NCBI GenBank assembly: GCA_942490705.1
Contig: CALNXY010000003.1
Span: forward strand, 493,754-557,753
Length of the DNA: 64,000 nt
DNA from: JAGRCP01 sp942490705
GTDB taxonomy: Bacteria; Chloroflexota; Anaerolineae; Caldilineales; Caldilineaceae
Direction: 5' to 3'
The position numbers and the translations under genes are program-made. Below are positions 27,867 through 37,599 of the stretch, piece after piece. A model generated the notes under the pieces. The model searched no databases. It worked only from the letters and a program-made list of their open reading frames with translations, and had not been told where the DNA came from. Within the stretch, counting starts at the first letter, position 1; every line of letters starts with the position of its first letter.

Positions 27867-28105
27867 CTGTTGCGCTCCATGTTGATCAATTGTTGATATG
27901 CGATAAGATCCACTTGCTATGGCCTGCGGTAGATGTGGAACACGATCTCTATCGTGAGACCCCCCATCGCCCTCTTTGCGCCAGTTGGCGAGAGGTTCGT
28001 TCCCAATGGTAAACTGAATGTGGAGGAACACCCACCAACGAGTTGTCTGTATTGAAGTCAACTCGATCGCTGACAGAATCGTCTAACTTCAAGGAGGTTT
28101 TCCTC

Positions 28106-28627
28106 ATGGGTATAATGAGCAAATTTGTTGTCAACACGATGACAGACATGGCCGTCGACACGGCCAAATCGTTTGCGACGACCACGATGACAACGGTGGC
28201 GGTCAAGTCGATCGGCAACATTTTAGGCGTGCCGGATGTCATGGTCAACAGTATTTTGGCTGTCGGCATCCCGATGATGATGTTCGCCGGCGCCGACGAC
28301 CCCACGATTTCCGATAAGATTTTTGGCGAGTCAAAGAAGAAGGATAAGAAGAAGGACAAGGGGCGCAAGGAAGCGGAAGACGACTTCTTTAATATCTTCG
28401 GTGACAAGGGCCATGCCATGAATAAGGCCATTGCCGAGGAGACCGGCGCCACGGAAGACGAGGTCAATGGCGTCATGGGCCTCTTCATGCCTACCTTCCT
28501 GCAAGGCGTGAGCGAAGAAGAGCCGGAAAGCGCCGGCGCACTGAACAATATGTTCAACGAAAGCAAAAAGGAAGTCGAGAAGCAGAGCCCCAGCCTGACC
28601 AAGATGGCGATGAAGGCCCTGCTGTAG
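28106..28627 (+). CDS. DUF937-like protein
   Basis: The start is the ATG at 28106, 8 nt after AAGGAGG. The 173-aa product begins with a small-residue-rich helix pair (MTDMAVDTAKSFATTTMTTV, VPDVMVNSILAVGIPMMMFA). It then has a Lys-rich segment (SKKKDKKKDKGRKEAED) and a repeat-like C-terminal half (DEVNGVMGLFMPTFLQGVSE) that resembles DUF937/YidB-type proteins. Function unknown. A strong terminator follows. Confidence 0.6.
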   Translation: MGIMSKFVVNTMTDMAVDTAKSFATTTMTTVAVKSIGNILGVPDVMVNSILAVGIPMMMFAGADDPTISDKIFGESKKKDKKKDKGRKEAEDDFFNIFGDKGHAMNKAIAEETGATEDEVNGVMGLFMPTFLQGVSEEEPESAGALNNMFNESKKEVEKQSPSLTKMAMKALL

Positions 28628-28644
28628 ATCGCGGATTCCAAAAA

Positions 28645-28690
28645 AACGAAAAAGCTGGGCTCCTGTATACAGGAGCCCAGCTTTTTCGTT
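28645..28690. terminator. Perfect 46-bp palindromic terminator
   Basis: Two 23-bp arms meet at TGTA|TACA with no mismatch. The stem core is GCTGGGCTCC / GGAGCCCAGC and the flanks are AAAAA / TTTTT. The symmetry lets it terminate transcription from both sides: the DUF937-like gene on plus, and read-through from the minus-strand repeat-protein gene. Confidence 0.85.
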
Positions 28691-28891
28691 AGCACCGCCG
28701 CGTGTCCCCGTCAACTGTAGGTCCGGCAGGGATGCCGGACATGCTACGGTGACCCTGAACTTGCTTGGTCCCCGCCCCGTTACCCGGGGATGGGTGACCT
28801 ACGCCGGGCGACGCTCACTGTACGTCCGGCATCCCTGGCGGACATGCTGCGAGGCAGACCCTCTGCCAGAGAGGGGCTGCCTTCACAAGCG

Positions 28892-31273
28892 CTAGCGCGT
28901 CGCGGTCGGACCCGCGATCACGGGCAGGTAGATGCGGCCGCTGGGCTGCGGCGCAATGCCGGTCGCCTGCGGTTCGCCGTAGATGAGGTCGTCAATCACG
29001 ACGAGGTCCACCTTGTCGTCAGCCGTGGGATCGTCCAGCACGCCGGCTTCGAGCGCAGTCGTGCCGCTGACCAGGCGCACGCGGGCGATGCACGCCTCAG
29101 CGAACTTCAGGCCCGCAAAGGAGAGGCTGCCCTGCACATTTTCTGCGGCCCCGCTAACAGCGGACACGCTTTGCGCGTAGACCAGATTGTCCTCGGCGTC
29201 ATAGTACTTAAGCGCCGTCACGTTGGCGAGATCCACGTCGCTGAAGATGGCGCCGAAACCGGCGGTGACCGTCGCTTCGGTCTGGTTGGCCGGGTCGAAA
29301 AAGCGAGCGTCGATCACATTTGAATCGATGGCGGTGAAGAGCCGTTCGGGCGAAAAGGGGCTGAAGGTCTCGGCATAGCTGGGGTCTATGTTGGCGAAGT
29401 TGACGCCGACACCCGACTCAGCCGTGGCGCTCAGCTGCAGGGCGCCGTCCAGCCCGGCCTCGGCGGCGGCAAACTCGATGCCCCGCGCGCGGGGCGCGGC
29501 GTCGAAGTTGAAGAAGTCGCCAGGGAACGCATTTGTGGCCGCGATGGCGTCGGGCGCGGCATCCCAGTTGATCTGACGACGACCACCGGTGAAGTTCTCG
29601 GCCTCAAAGGGGTTCAGCTCGCCCAAGGCCGCGCGATACGCATCGACCTCGGCCGTGATCGCCGCGGCATCGACGCCCGCGCCGGTGAAGACTTCCGGCG
29701 TGCCGCAGAGCGTCGCCGTCACGGGTTCACCGAAGATGAAGTCGTCCATGACCACCAAGTCCACGCCATTGTCGGGGTCGTCATTCACATCCGGGCCGAG
29801 TGGGGCCGTGCCGCTGGTCAGTTCGACAAAGCTCACGCAGGGCGAATCGAACTTGACGCCGGCAAAGGAGAGTCCCTCATTGCCGGGCTGGGCCTGGACG
29901 CCTTGCTTGTAGAGCAAGTTGCCGGCCGCATCGAAGTAGGCGATCGTCGTCTTGGCGTCCAAGTCCACATCGCTGAAGACCGCGCCAAAGCCGTTGACCT
30001 GGGCCGGCGTGCTTTGCGCAGCCGGATTGAAGAAGTCGGCCTTGACAACGTTGGCGTCGATGGCGGTGAAGAGCCGTTCGGGTGAGAAGGTCTGGAAGGT
30101 AGCAGCGTACGTTGGATTGATGTTGGCAAACTCAACGCCGGCCCCTGATGCCGCGGTCGCGCTCAGCTGCAAGCCCGAGCCGTCGCTGGTGAAGGCAATG
30201 CCGCGGGCGCGGGGAAAGATGTCGGCGTTGAAGAAGTCGCCTGGAAAGCTGTTCGGGGCGGAAACCGCATCCGGGGCTGCATCCCAATCGATCTGACGAC
30301 GGCCGTCGAGATTGTTGAAAGGCGCGGGCGCGTTCAGGTCGCCCAGGGCGCTGCGATAGCTATCGACGCCGTCCTGCAGTTCGGCCGGCGTGGCGCCCGT
30401 GGCGGCGTACTCCGCCGGCAGACCACAGGAGGTGATGGGCTGTGGTTCGCCAAAGATGAAGTCATCCATCGCCACCACGTCATAGCCGGAGGCGCCGTCC
30501 TGAATGCCGGCCGCCAGGGCAATGTTGCCGCTGGTGATGCGTACGCGCGCCACGCAGGGCGCAGCAAAATCGGCGCCGGCCAGCGACAGCGTGGCGCTGC
30601 CGGGCTGGGCCGCGACGTACTGGGTGTAGACCAGGTTGTCGTTTACATCGTAGAAGTCCAACTTGGTCACATCGGCCAGGTCCACGTCGGTGAAGACCAC
30701 GCCAAAGCTGCTCACCAAAGCGGGCGTCGTCTTATCCGCCGGGCTGAAGAAGCGCACGTCAACCACATTGGAACCAATTGCCGTGAAGAGACGCTCGGCC
30801 GAAAAGGTTGCGAACTCAGTGGCGTATGAGCCATCGATATTGCTAAATCTGACGCCGACGCCCGCCGCGTCCGTGGCGCTCAATTGGAGCGCCGTGCCCG
30901 GCGTGGTGAACTGAATGCCGCGTGCACGGGGAAAGACGTTGGCGTTAAAGAAATCGCCGGGAAAGGGATTGGGCGCGGAAACCGCATCCGGCGCGGCATC
31001 CCAATCGATCTGGCGGCGACCGTCCAGGTGATTGATGGGGTGGGGGGCATTGAGTGCGCCGCTTGCGCTGCGGAAGGCATCGACATCGCTCTGCAGCGCC
31101 GCGGCGTCCGTGCCGGTGGCGCTGAACAGGTCGGCCGGCGTGCACGCGGCCTGCGCCGCGGCGGTGGCCGGCCGCGCGGCCGCGTCAAACGCAGCCGCGC
31201 TGACTGTAGAGGTCAGGGCAATGATGGCGACGAGCAACATCCGCCCCAGCCGGTTGATGAATGGGTTGTGCAT
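28892..31273 (-). CDS. Secreted protein with three tandem ~240-residue repeats
   Basis: The start is the ATG at 31273 after AAGGAGATCC. The 793-aa protein has a signal peptide (MLLVAIIALTSTVSAAAFDA). It then has three near-complete repeats, each starting with a Cys (ACTPADLF, SCGLPAEY, LCGTPEVF) and containing RRQIDWDAAPDAV, FPGDFFN, PRARGI, LQLSAT, FSPERLFTAI, and VFSDVDL, and ending near VVMDDFIFGEP. The repeats look like jelly-roll or choice-of-anchor beta-sandwiches, probably Ca-binding and adhesive. The C-terminus PSGRIYLPVIAGPTATR is a typical Chloroflexota surface ending (IYLP). Function unknown. Confidence 0.8.
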   Translation of the reverse strand: MHNPFINRLGRMLLVAIIALTSTVSAAAFDAAARPATAAAQAACTPADLFSATGTDAAALQSDVDAFRSASGALNAPHPINHLDGRRQIDWDAAPDAVSAPNPFPGDFFNANVFPRARGIQFTTPGTALQLSATDAAGVGVRFSNIDGSYATEFATFSAERLFTAIGSNVVDVRFFSPADKTTPALVSSFGVVFTDVDLADVTKLDFYDVNDNLVYTQYVAAQPGSATLSLAGADFAAPCVARVRITSGNIALAAGIQDGASGYDVVAMDDFIFGEPQPITSCGLPAEYAATGATPAELQDGVDSYRSALGDLNAPAPFNNLDGRRQIDWDAAPDAVSAPNSFPGDFFNADIFPRARGIAFTSDGSGLQLSATAASGAGVEFANINPTYAATFQTFSPERLFTAIDANVVKADFFNPAAQSTPAQVNGFGAVFSDVDLDAKTTIAYFDAAGNLLYKQGVQAQPGNEGLSFAGVKFDSPCVSFVELTSGTAPLGPDVNDDPDNGVDLVVMDDFIFGEPVTATLCGTPEVFTGAGVDAAAITAEVDAYRAALGELNPFEAENFTGGRRQINWDAAPDAIAATNAFPGDFFNFDAAPRARGIEFAAAEAGLDGALQLSATAESGVGVNFANIDPSYAETFSPFSPERLFTAIDSNVIDARFFDPANQTEATVTAGFGAIFSDVDLANVTALKYYDAEDNLVYAQSVSAVSGAAENVQGSLSFAGLKFAEACIARVRLVSGTTALEAGVLDDPTADDKVDLVVIDDLIYGEPQATGIAPQPSGRIYLPVIAGPTATR

Positions 31274-31331
31274 AGTGGATCTCCTTTTGAAATGGTAGGT
31301 CAATGATTTGCAGCGTCCGCATCAGCCCGCC

Positions 31332-31571
31332 CTACCCCCGAATCAACGTCTTTCCGCAGTTGGGGCAGGCGGGCGCAGGCGCTGCGACAAGCCAGACAGT
31401 CTCTTGACCGGGAATTTGTACGCGCCACACGCCGGCTTCTTGGCTGCGTTCGACATAGAGCAGATCGATGGTGCAGGCAGGGTCGGGACAGCGCCACTTC
31501 TCTTGAGCCTGGTGATCGCAATGCGCCTTGCCATACGATGACTCAGACGGAAAAAGCGCTGACTGCTGCAT
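31332..31571 (-). CDS. Small zinc-ribbon protein
   Basis: A 79-aa frame with two Cys pairs (CPDPAC near residue 28 and CPNCG near residue 69) that would form one zinc ribbon around a short beta region (VWRVQIPGQETVWLV). The ribosome site is weak. It overlaps the 5' extension of the regulator frame at 31528 on the other strand, which I consider non-coding. Function unknown; the paired Cys motifs support a real gene. Confidence 0.5.
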   Translation of the reverse strand: MQQSALFPSESSYGKAHCDHQAQEKWRCPDPACTIDLLYVERSQEAGVWRVQIPGQETVWLVAAPAPACPNCGKTLIRG

Positions 31572-31682
31572 GACGGCATCTCACTTTGATTACCAAAAAG
31601 AAGTGGTACAATTCACGGACTGCAACGAGGATACCCCGTACGGCGGCGGTGATGGTGTCGGTTTGCGACACAAAAACCGCCA

Positions 31683-31735
31683 CAGGTTGCGCCACAGGTT
31701 GCGGCACAGGTTGCGGCACAGGTTGCGGCACGGTC
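31683..31735. repeat. 12-bp tandem repeat upstream of regulator start
   Basis: Four to five copies of a 12-bp unit (CACAGGTTGCGG and a CACAGGTTGCGC variant) run in tandem directly before the likely start of the XRE/NB-ARC gene. The array keeps frame with the downstream gene, because the unit is a multiple of 3. Copy number could change promoter or leader spacing. Confidence 0.75.
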
Positions 31736-31746
31736 CTCCCATCGAG

Positions 31747-34608
31747 ATGGATGCGCAGATGAATGATGAAGAGCGGACGGCCGCAGGCGAGCAACTTGGA
31801 GGGAATCTATCCTTTGGTTATTGGGTGCGGCGACGACGCAAAAGCCTGGATCTGACGCAAGTTGAGTTGGCCAAACAGGTTGGCTGTACGGAGTCGCTCA
31901 TCCGCAAGATCGAAAGCGATCAGCGCCGCCCTTCACGCCAGATGGCGGCGGCGCTGGCCGCCGGTCTGCAAATTTCGGCCGCACAACGGCCGCTGTTCCT
32001 CCAGATTGCGCGGGCTGAAGTTGGTCTAAGCCAGCTGGCGGCGCTGGATGCCGATGGGCAAAGCTCGCCGCCCCCGCGTCCCGAGCGCAGCGAGCGCAGG
32101 CGCCCGGTTTCCCTCCCGGTTGACGCCACCCTCTTTATCGGACGTGAGCAGGAACTGGCCAATATTGAGCGGCGTCTGCTTGATCCGGCCTGCCGCCTGC
32201 TGACGCTGGTGGGGCCGGGCGGTATGGGCAAGACGCGGCTTGCCGTCCAGACCGCGCGTCGCCTGGCCCAGAAGCACGCGGCCTTTGCCGGCGGCATCTT
32301 TTTTGTGCCATTGGAAGCGGTCACAACCACGGCCGGCATCGTCAGCGCACTGGCCGAGGTCATGGGCCTGCGTTTCTATGACAACATCCCGCCCAAAACC
32401 CAATTGCTGGACTACCTGCGCAATGCGGAAGCCTTGCTCGTGCTGGACAACTTCGAGCAGTTGGCCGCGAGTGTCGATCTGCTGGCGGACATGCTTGCGG
32501 CCGCGCCCAAGTGCAAGCTGCTTGTTACGTCTCGCCAGGCGGTGAAGCTCTATGAGTCCTGGTTTCACCCGGTGGCCGGCTTGACGCTGCCCAGCCGGCC
32601 TCAGCCCGAGTCCGCGGCGGAAAATGAGGCGGAAAATGAGGCGGAAAATGAGGCGGAGACCGCGGCGGAATCTGCATTGAAGAGTGCACTGGAGTCTGAT
32701 GCGGTGCGCCTCTTTGTGGAAAGCGCGCGCCGCACGCAGGTGGACTTCCCGCGCAGCGATCTGGTGGAGGTGGAACGCATTTGTCGCCTGGTCGGGGGGC
32801 TGCCGCTGGCAATTGAGCTGGCCGCGGCGTGGCTCCGTGCCGTGCCCATCCGCGAAATCGCCGCCGAGCTGGAGCAGAGCCTCGATCTGCTGGCGGCCCA
32901 TGATGAGACCTTTCCGGAACGGCAGCGCAACATACGCGCAGTCATTGGTTCATCCTGGCAGCGGCTGGAGAGGGCGGAAGCCCACGCATTGATGCAGATT
33001 GCGCGCTGCCGGAGCGGCTTTCGCAGCGATGCGGCCGCGGCCATTGCCGGCCTGACGCGTCCCATGTTGGCAACATTGATTGACCACAGCCTGCTGCGCC
33101 TGCTGCCTAGTGGACGCTACGCCATGCACGAGACGATCCGTCAGTTTGCCCTGGAAGAGCTTGGGCGGTCCGGTCAAGCCGCGGAGGTCAACCAGCGCCA
33201 TGCGGCGTACTATTTGCGCTTGCTTGCGGATGAGGAAGTGAATCTGACGGGTGCCGACCAGCAAGCCGCGTTGGAGACCCTCAACGTCGAGCGCGACAAC
33301 TTGCGTCTCGCCTGGCACTGGTCGGTTGAACGCCAACAGGCGGAACTCGTTGCGCGGGGATTGGACGGAATCTACAATTTCTATCACATTCGCAGCCTCT
33401 ATCACGAAGGGGACGAGCTGTGCGCCTTGGCGCTGGAAGGGTTGACCTTTGCCGCAGGCCCGCAGGCCGCAATCCTGCATGCCCGGCTGCTGGCGCGCCG
33501 GGGCGCTTTTCGCTTTGCGCTGGGCGACATCCAGAGCGCCGATCAGCTGCTCGACCAAAGCATGGCGCTGTTGAACGAGCAGACCAATAGCCAAGAAAAT
33601 CGGGGACGGGAGATTGCTTTTGTCCGCGCCGTGCAGGGGCAGCTTGCCGGCTGGCAGGGCGATCAGCCACGCGCGCGCCAATCGCTTGAAGCGAGTTTGG
33701 CACTCTATGAATTCGCCGGTAATCAGCCGGGGATCGCCCACGTGCAGCATAAGTTGGCACAACTTCTGTGCAGCTATGGCGAGTATGCAGACGGCCGCGT
33801 CCTGGCCGAGCAGAGCCTGCGTCTGTGCGAGGTGATCGGGCGGCCCGATTGGCGCGCCTACGCGCTGGATGTATTGGGGTGGGCCACACTCTGTCTGGGC
33901 GAATATGGCGCAGCGGAAGCGCACTACCGGCGCAGCCTGGCGCTCTTTGAGCAGAGCGGCGACCGGCTCGGCGTGGCCCTTGCCCTGGGCGGTGTGGGGT
34001 CGGTCATGTGGGCCCAGGGCGCGGCGACCCTGGCAGAGGGCCAGCGCTACATGGAAGAGAGTTTGGCGCTCTGCCGCCAAATCGGCCACCGGCAGCACAT
34101 GGCCAGTCGCCTGTGGTACCTGGCGCAATTTGCCAATGAGGCCCATGATTTTCAGGCCGCGCAAGCCCACGCCGAAGCCGGATTGGCCCTGGCCGAGGCG
34201 CTTGACAGCCGGGTCTTCATGGCCTATAACCTGAGCGCGCTGGGCGAAACTCGAATGGCGCAACAGGACTTCTCCAACGCGCGCCGCCATCTGACCCAGG
34301 CCATCACCCTGGCCGCGGCCGCCAATCAACTGCCGCCGCTGCTGATCGGCTTGATGCGCATGGCGCAGCTATGGATCGCGGAGAGTGGGCCTGACAGGAG
34401 TATAGAGGGCCAGCCGTTGCGGCTGGCCGACCAGGAACGGCAAGCCTGGCGCCTGCTGCGCTTTGTCCAGCAACATCCCGCCTGCTGGATGCCCTATCGG
34501 CAGCGCATTGCTGAGCTTCTCGCAACCCTGCCTGTTGGAGAGTATGAAGCGGACGCGGTCACTACGCTTGAGGATTGGATTGTGCGAGTGACGGACGATT
34601 CGGAGTGA
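31747..34608 (+). CDS. XRE-HTH / NB-ARC-type ATPase / TPR regulator
   Basis: The frame is open from 31528, but the start is placed at the ATG at 31747 (or 31759), after the repeat array. The product is about 953 aa. It has an XRE helix-turn-helix (FGYWVRRRRKSLDLTQVELA, CTESLIRKIESDQRRPSR, ~18-75), then an NB-ARC/SWACOS-type ATPase with Walker A GPGGMGKTRLAVQTARRL and Walker B LLVLDNFEQL, then LVTSRQAV and GLPLAIELAAAWLRA. Many C-terminal TPR-like helices follow. An internal Glu-rich linker (nt ~32617-32664) is made of three 12-bp NEAE repeats. This is a STAND-class sensor; the signal is unknown. Confidence 0.88.
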   Translation: MDAQMNDEERTAAGEQLGGNLSFGYWVRRRRKSLDLTQVELAKQVGCTESLIRKIESDQRRPSRQMAAALAAGLQISAAQRPLFLQIARAEVGLSQLAALDADGQSSPPPRPERSERRRPVSLPVDATLFIGREQELANIERRLLDPACRLLTLVGPGGMGKTRLAVQTARRLAQKHAAFAGGIFFVPLEAVTTTAGIVSALAEVMGLRFYDNIPPKTQLLDYLRNAEALLVLDNFEQLAASVDLLADMLAAAPKCKLLVTSRQAVKLYESWFHPVAGLTLPSRPQPESAAENEAENEAENEAETAAESALKSALESDAVRLFVESARRTQVDFPRSDLVEVERICRLVGGLPLAIELAAAWLRAVPIREIAAELEQSLDLLAAHDETFPERQRNIRAVIGSSWQRLERAEAHALMQIARCRSGFRSDAAAAIAGLTRPMLATLIDHSLLRLLPSGRYAMHETIRQFALEELGRSGQAAEVNQRHAAYYLRLLADEEVNLTGADQQAALETLNVERDNLRLAWHWSVERQQAELVARGLDGIYNFYHIRSLYHEGDELCALALEGLTFAAGPQAAILHARLLARRGAFRFALGDIQSADQLLDQSMALLNEQTNSQENRGREIAFVRAVQGQLAGWQGDQPRARQSLEASLALYEFAGNQPGIAHVQHKLAQLLCSYGEYADGRVLAEQSLRLCEVIGRPDWRAYALDVLGWATLCLGEYGAAEAHYRRSLALFEQSGDRLGVALALGGVGSVMWAQGAATLAEGQRYMEESLALCRQIGHRQHMASRLWYLAQFANEAHDFQAAQAHAEAGLALAEALDSRVFMAYNLSALGETRMAQQDFSNARRHLTQAITLAAAANQLPPLLIGLMRMAQLWIAESGPDRSIEGQPLRLADQERQAWRLLRFVQQHPACWMPYRQRIAELLATLPVGEYEADAVTTLEDWIVRVTDDSE

Positions 34609-34764
34609 CCGTGCGCTTGCTCCCGTCATCGCGCCTCAGCCTTTACTTCACCACGCCCACTCTATGGGGCGCAACATGCCAGCAAGGGCATTCATGCCCG
34701 GCGGGGTCGCTCGCGAATCCCACGGCTTCCCCCGTTCTTCTCCACCGACTTGTCAATGTTTCCG

Positions 34765-35223
34765 TTATGCTTTGATGCGTCCGCTCTCGCGCAGCGCATG
34801 GCCGCTGATATAGGCGAGCCACGTGCTTGCGTTGAGGTCGCCCATGTCGTTGTGCGGCACCGTCTTCTCATCCCCAATCCCGGCCGCCACGATCTGATTG
34901 GCCAACTCAACCGACGTCTGGCGCGCCTCCTCAAATGCCTGCGCCAGTGCCGCCATGTTTAAGTCGCTCGCGGGCTCATAGGCGTTGTACTCATCCATCA
35001 CCAGTTCGCCGCCCAGGAAGACACGCAAGCGGCTTTGGCTCCAACGTTCGATGCCGATGATATGACGACCCGTTTCTTGGTTTTCTGCGCTGTCGGCGCC
35101 TGCCTCGAAGCGACCGGTCACCTTGGGCTGCGTTGCCGCCAACACCCCTGGCCAGTCAGCCAGCGGATATTTGCGCGCTTCACGCTGCAACACCTTGCGA
35201 ATAATCATACCGATAAAGCTCAT
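34765..35223 (-). CDS. Uncharacterised protein, possibly DinB-like
   Basis: The start is the ATG at 35223, close behind GGGGTAGC; an earlier in-frame start at 35304 is possible. The 152-aa product is mostly helical, with a Trp-rich centre (HIIGIERWSQSRLRVFLGGE) and a C-terminal half (HNDMGDLNASTWLAYISGHA) that resembles the end of DinB/YfiT-type four-helix bundles. The His residues that bind metal in DinB proteins are only partly evident. Function unknown. Confidence 0.55.
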   Translation of the reverse strand: MSFIGMIIRKVLQREARKYPLADWPGVLAATQPKVTGRFEAGADSAENQETGRHIIGIERWSQSRLRVFLGGELVMDEYNAYEPASDLNMAALAQAFEEARQTSVELANQIVAAGIGDEKTVPHNDMGDLNASTWLAYISGHALRESGRIKA

Positions 35224-35436
35224 CGTAGCTACCCCTATCTTGTCGAGTTTGGTCGGAGATTCGTTCATCCGCCACGTTTCAATGCATGGGCTCGTAACGG
35301 GCAATTTGACAGCCGTTACGATACCACAGGCGCGCGCTGCATGCAGATTGGGTCGAATTGTCGCGGCACACTCTGCACGCTATGGCGCGTCGATTGACTT
35401 GTCGTAACCTGGTTCAACCGGGACTCGCCGCCGACT

Positions 35437-35955
35437 TTACGTTTCTGCTGCGGGCGTCATCGCGGTCGCACGCCCCATGAGAAAGCGCTCCACGTGGGCT
35501 GCGGGATCAAGCGGGGGAACTGTGCTCTCCATGCCTGAGCTGCGCATCATATTGAGGCCGATCAGTGGGCCAAGCAGGGCGGCGACCGCGTGGAGCGGCT
35601 CTTCCTCCTGCAATTGCCCTTCCGCCTGATAGCGGGCCAGCAGCTCACCGATGGCGCGGATGATGCGAAAGGGCGCTTCGAGCAGGGGCGCTTGGTCAGG
35701 AAAGCGGGGGAGTTCAGTGAGCATGATGGCAATGAACTGCCCGTTGCTTGCCGAGGTGGCTTGATAAGCCTCGACCACGCGCAAAAGATCGCCCACCAAG
35801 TCGCCCGTGTAGCGTAGGGAGGCGCTCAGATCGGCCTCTGCCAGCATGGCATCGATGGCCTCGGCGAGTAGCGTCGCCTTGTTGCCATACTTGCGGAAGA
35901 GCGTGACCTCGCTGATGGATGCCTTAATCCTCGTGACTGAAGGGTTCATCCGCAA
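35437..35955 (-). pseudogene. TetR/AcrR regulator with truncated DNA-binding domain
   Basis: A 172-aa frame that joins a TetR helix-turn-helix only at its recognition helix (SEVTLFRKYGNKATLLAEAI). The first ~35 residues of a normal TetR N-terminus are missing and replaced by an unrelated lead (MRMNPSVTRIKASI). The ligand-binding half is intact. The break lies 8 bp after the stop of the DUF2252 gene, so a small deletion probably removed the start. The product is unlikely to bind DNA normally. Confidence 0.65.
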
Positions 35956-35963
35956 GGGATCGA

Positions 35964-37370
35964 TTAGATCCCTGTTTCCGCTTTGATACGACCGTCCTCG
36001 ACGGCCTTGACGAGCGCTTCATAGTCGCTCTCCGTCTGATCAGCGTAGCTCATGGCGAATCTCCCGATGGCTTTGGCAAAGTTATTGTTGGAGCCAATAT
36101 AGCCGGATACCGATGTGGCGGCGCCGGCGCGGGCGTGGGCGCGTGCCAGGGACCAGGTACAGAGCTTTAGATAGGCCTCGAACGATTGCTCGTCCATCTT
36201 GTCGACATCGGCCGAGCCTTTCATATCCTTTAGCTGGCGCCAGTAGAAATCGAGCTTGCTCAGGCCGCTCTTGTGCCATCCGAGAAACATGTCGCTGGTC
36301 GCCTGGATCAGCCGCTGGCCGAGCACGACGCGTTCGGCGTTTGTAGCAGCCTTCGTCCGCTTTCGACCGAAATAGGGTTCCAGCACTGACGACCCGGCCT
36401 CCTTGAGCTGCAGAATGAGCGCGTCATCCGTATTTCTCGCTTCCAACAGCAAGATCAGGCAACGTGTGCCCACGCTGCCGACACCGCCCACGCGGAGAGC
36501 GCCGTCAATCACCTTGTAGCGCTTTAATAGATATTGGCGATCCAGGCTCAAACTCTCGATATAGTCGTTCCAGGACTGCTCCACCGCGCGCTCAACGATT
36601 TTTTTCATCTTCGCATCACCGCTGATTTGCCTGGCGTGACCAAACTCCCGCAAGGGAATAAGCAGAGGCGGATTACTCACGATCTTCCGCTGCCCATCCT
36701 CTATCGTGGTCAGCTTGACTAGAGTCTGGCTCTGCGTCTTGGTGCGAGCCTTGGCAATCTGCTTCTTGGAGCGCCTCCGACCCTCTTTTGAAGCCGCTTG
36801 ATTCATGACGCGCTGCACTTCGTCGGCGTCGACGTGGTAATACCACATATCGAGCGTTGACTGTCGAGAGAAAAATCCCATCGATTTCTGATAGGTCCTG
36901 GCAACGGTCTCGGCAACCTGACGGCAGAACTTGTCGCTATAGCCATTTTCACGTCCCGCTACGGCTGCGCTCGCAGCCAGACGCTTGAGATCCCATTCCC
37001 AGGCGCCGACATAGACTTCATCAAAATCGTTGAGGTCGAAGACAAGCTTGCGCTCCGGCGTGGCGAAGAGGCCGAAATTTGCAAGATGCGCGTCACCGCA
37101 GAGCACGGCGTCGATGCCGGTGGTGGGCGTCGACGCCAAATCAGAGGCCATTACAACCGCGGAGCCACGCAAGAATGCGAAGGGCGACTCCAGCATTCGT
37201 CCGTATTTGATCGGGACTAGCTCCTGGATGCGGTTCTCATCCTGTTCCTGCAGCAACGTCAGTGGATCTGGCCGGTCATTGGCCGGTTTCCAATCGCCAT
37301 GACTGGAACGTGGCGCCTCTTTCCGGGCGGCCTTCCCCATCTGAAGATGTCGTTCGTAATGTCCCTCCAT
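35964..37370 (-). CDS. DUF2252 family protein
   Basis: The start is the ATG at 37370, behind AGAAGGGGTGAATGC. The 468-aa protein matches DUF2252, a kinase-like fold. Visible are LVPIKYGRMLESPFAFLRGS, VLCGDAHLANFGLF (the kinase-like HxD/N segment), VFDLNDFDEVYVGAWEWDLK (DFD-type metal motif), VGGVGSVGTRCLILLLEARN, GQRLIQATSDMFLGWHK and the C-terminal WSLARAHARAGAA. Family substrates are unknown. Confidence 0.92.
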   Translation of the reverse strand: MEGHYERHLQMGKAARKEAPRSSHGDWKPANDRPDPLTLLQEQDENRIQELVPIKYGRMLESPFAFLRGSAVVMASDLASTPTTGIDAVLCGDAHLANFGLFATPERKLVFDLNDFDEVYVGAWEWDLKRLAASAAVAGRENGYSDKFCRQVAETVARTYQKSMGFFSRQSTLDMWYYHVDADEVQRVMNQAASKEGRRRSKKQIAKARTKTQSQTLVKLTTIEDGQRKIVSNPPLLIPLREFGHARQISGDAKMKKIVERAVEQSWNDYIESLSLDRQYLLKRYKVIDGALRVGGVGSVGTRCLILLLEARNTDDALILQLKEAGSSVLEPYFGRKRTKAATNAERVVLGQRLIQATSDMFLGWHKSGLSKLDFYWRQLKDMKGSADVDKMDEQSFEAYLKLCTWSLARAHARAGAATSVSGYIGSNNNFAKAIGRFAMSYADQTESDYEALVKAVEDGRIKAETGI

Positions 37371-37599
37371 GATGCATTCACCCCTTCTTAGTCGCGTCAC
37401 CTCATTTGGCATGGGTAAAGCGTACTGCGAAGTGGAGCGAATCGCAACCGAGAGGAAAAGCAATTCGACATCCGTTCATGGGGGAAACTTGGTGGCAGCG
37501 CTTCCCAGCGCATTGCAAATTCGCCTGACTTCGGTCACAATCTACGCACCGCTAGCTCCCACGTTGGGCTCGACCCGTTTAATAGGAAAGTGACCCGCC

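Noticed and set aside
32950..34329. A 459-aa minus-strand frame inside the XRE/NB-ARC/TPR gene
   Set aside because: The plus strand has clear HTH, Walker and TPR features; the antisense frame has none.
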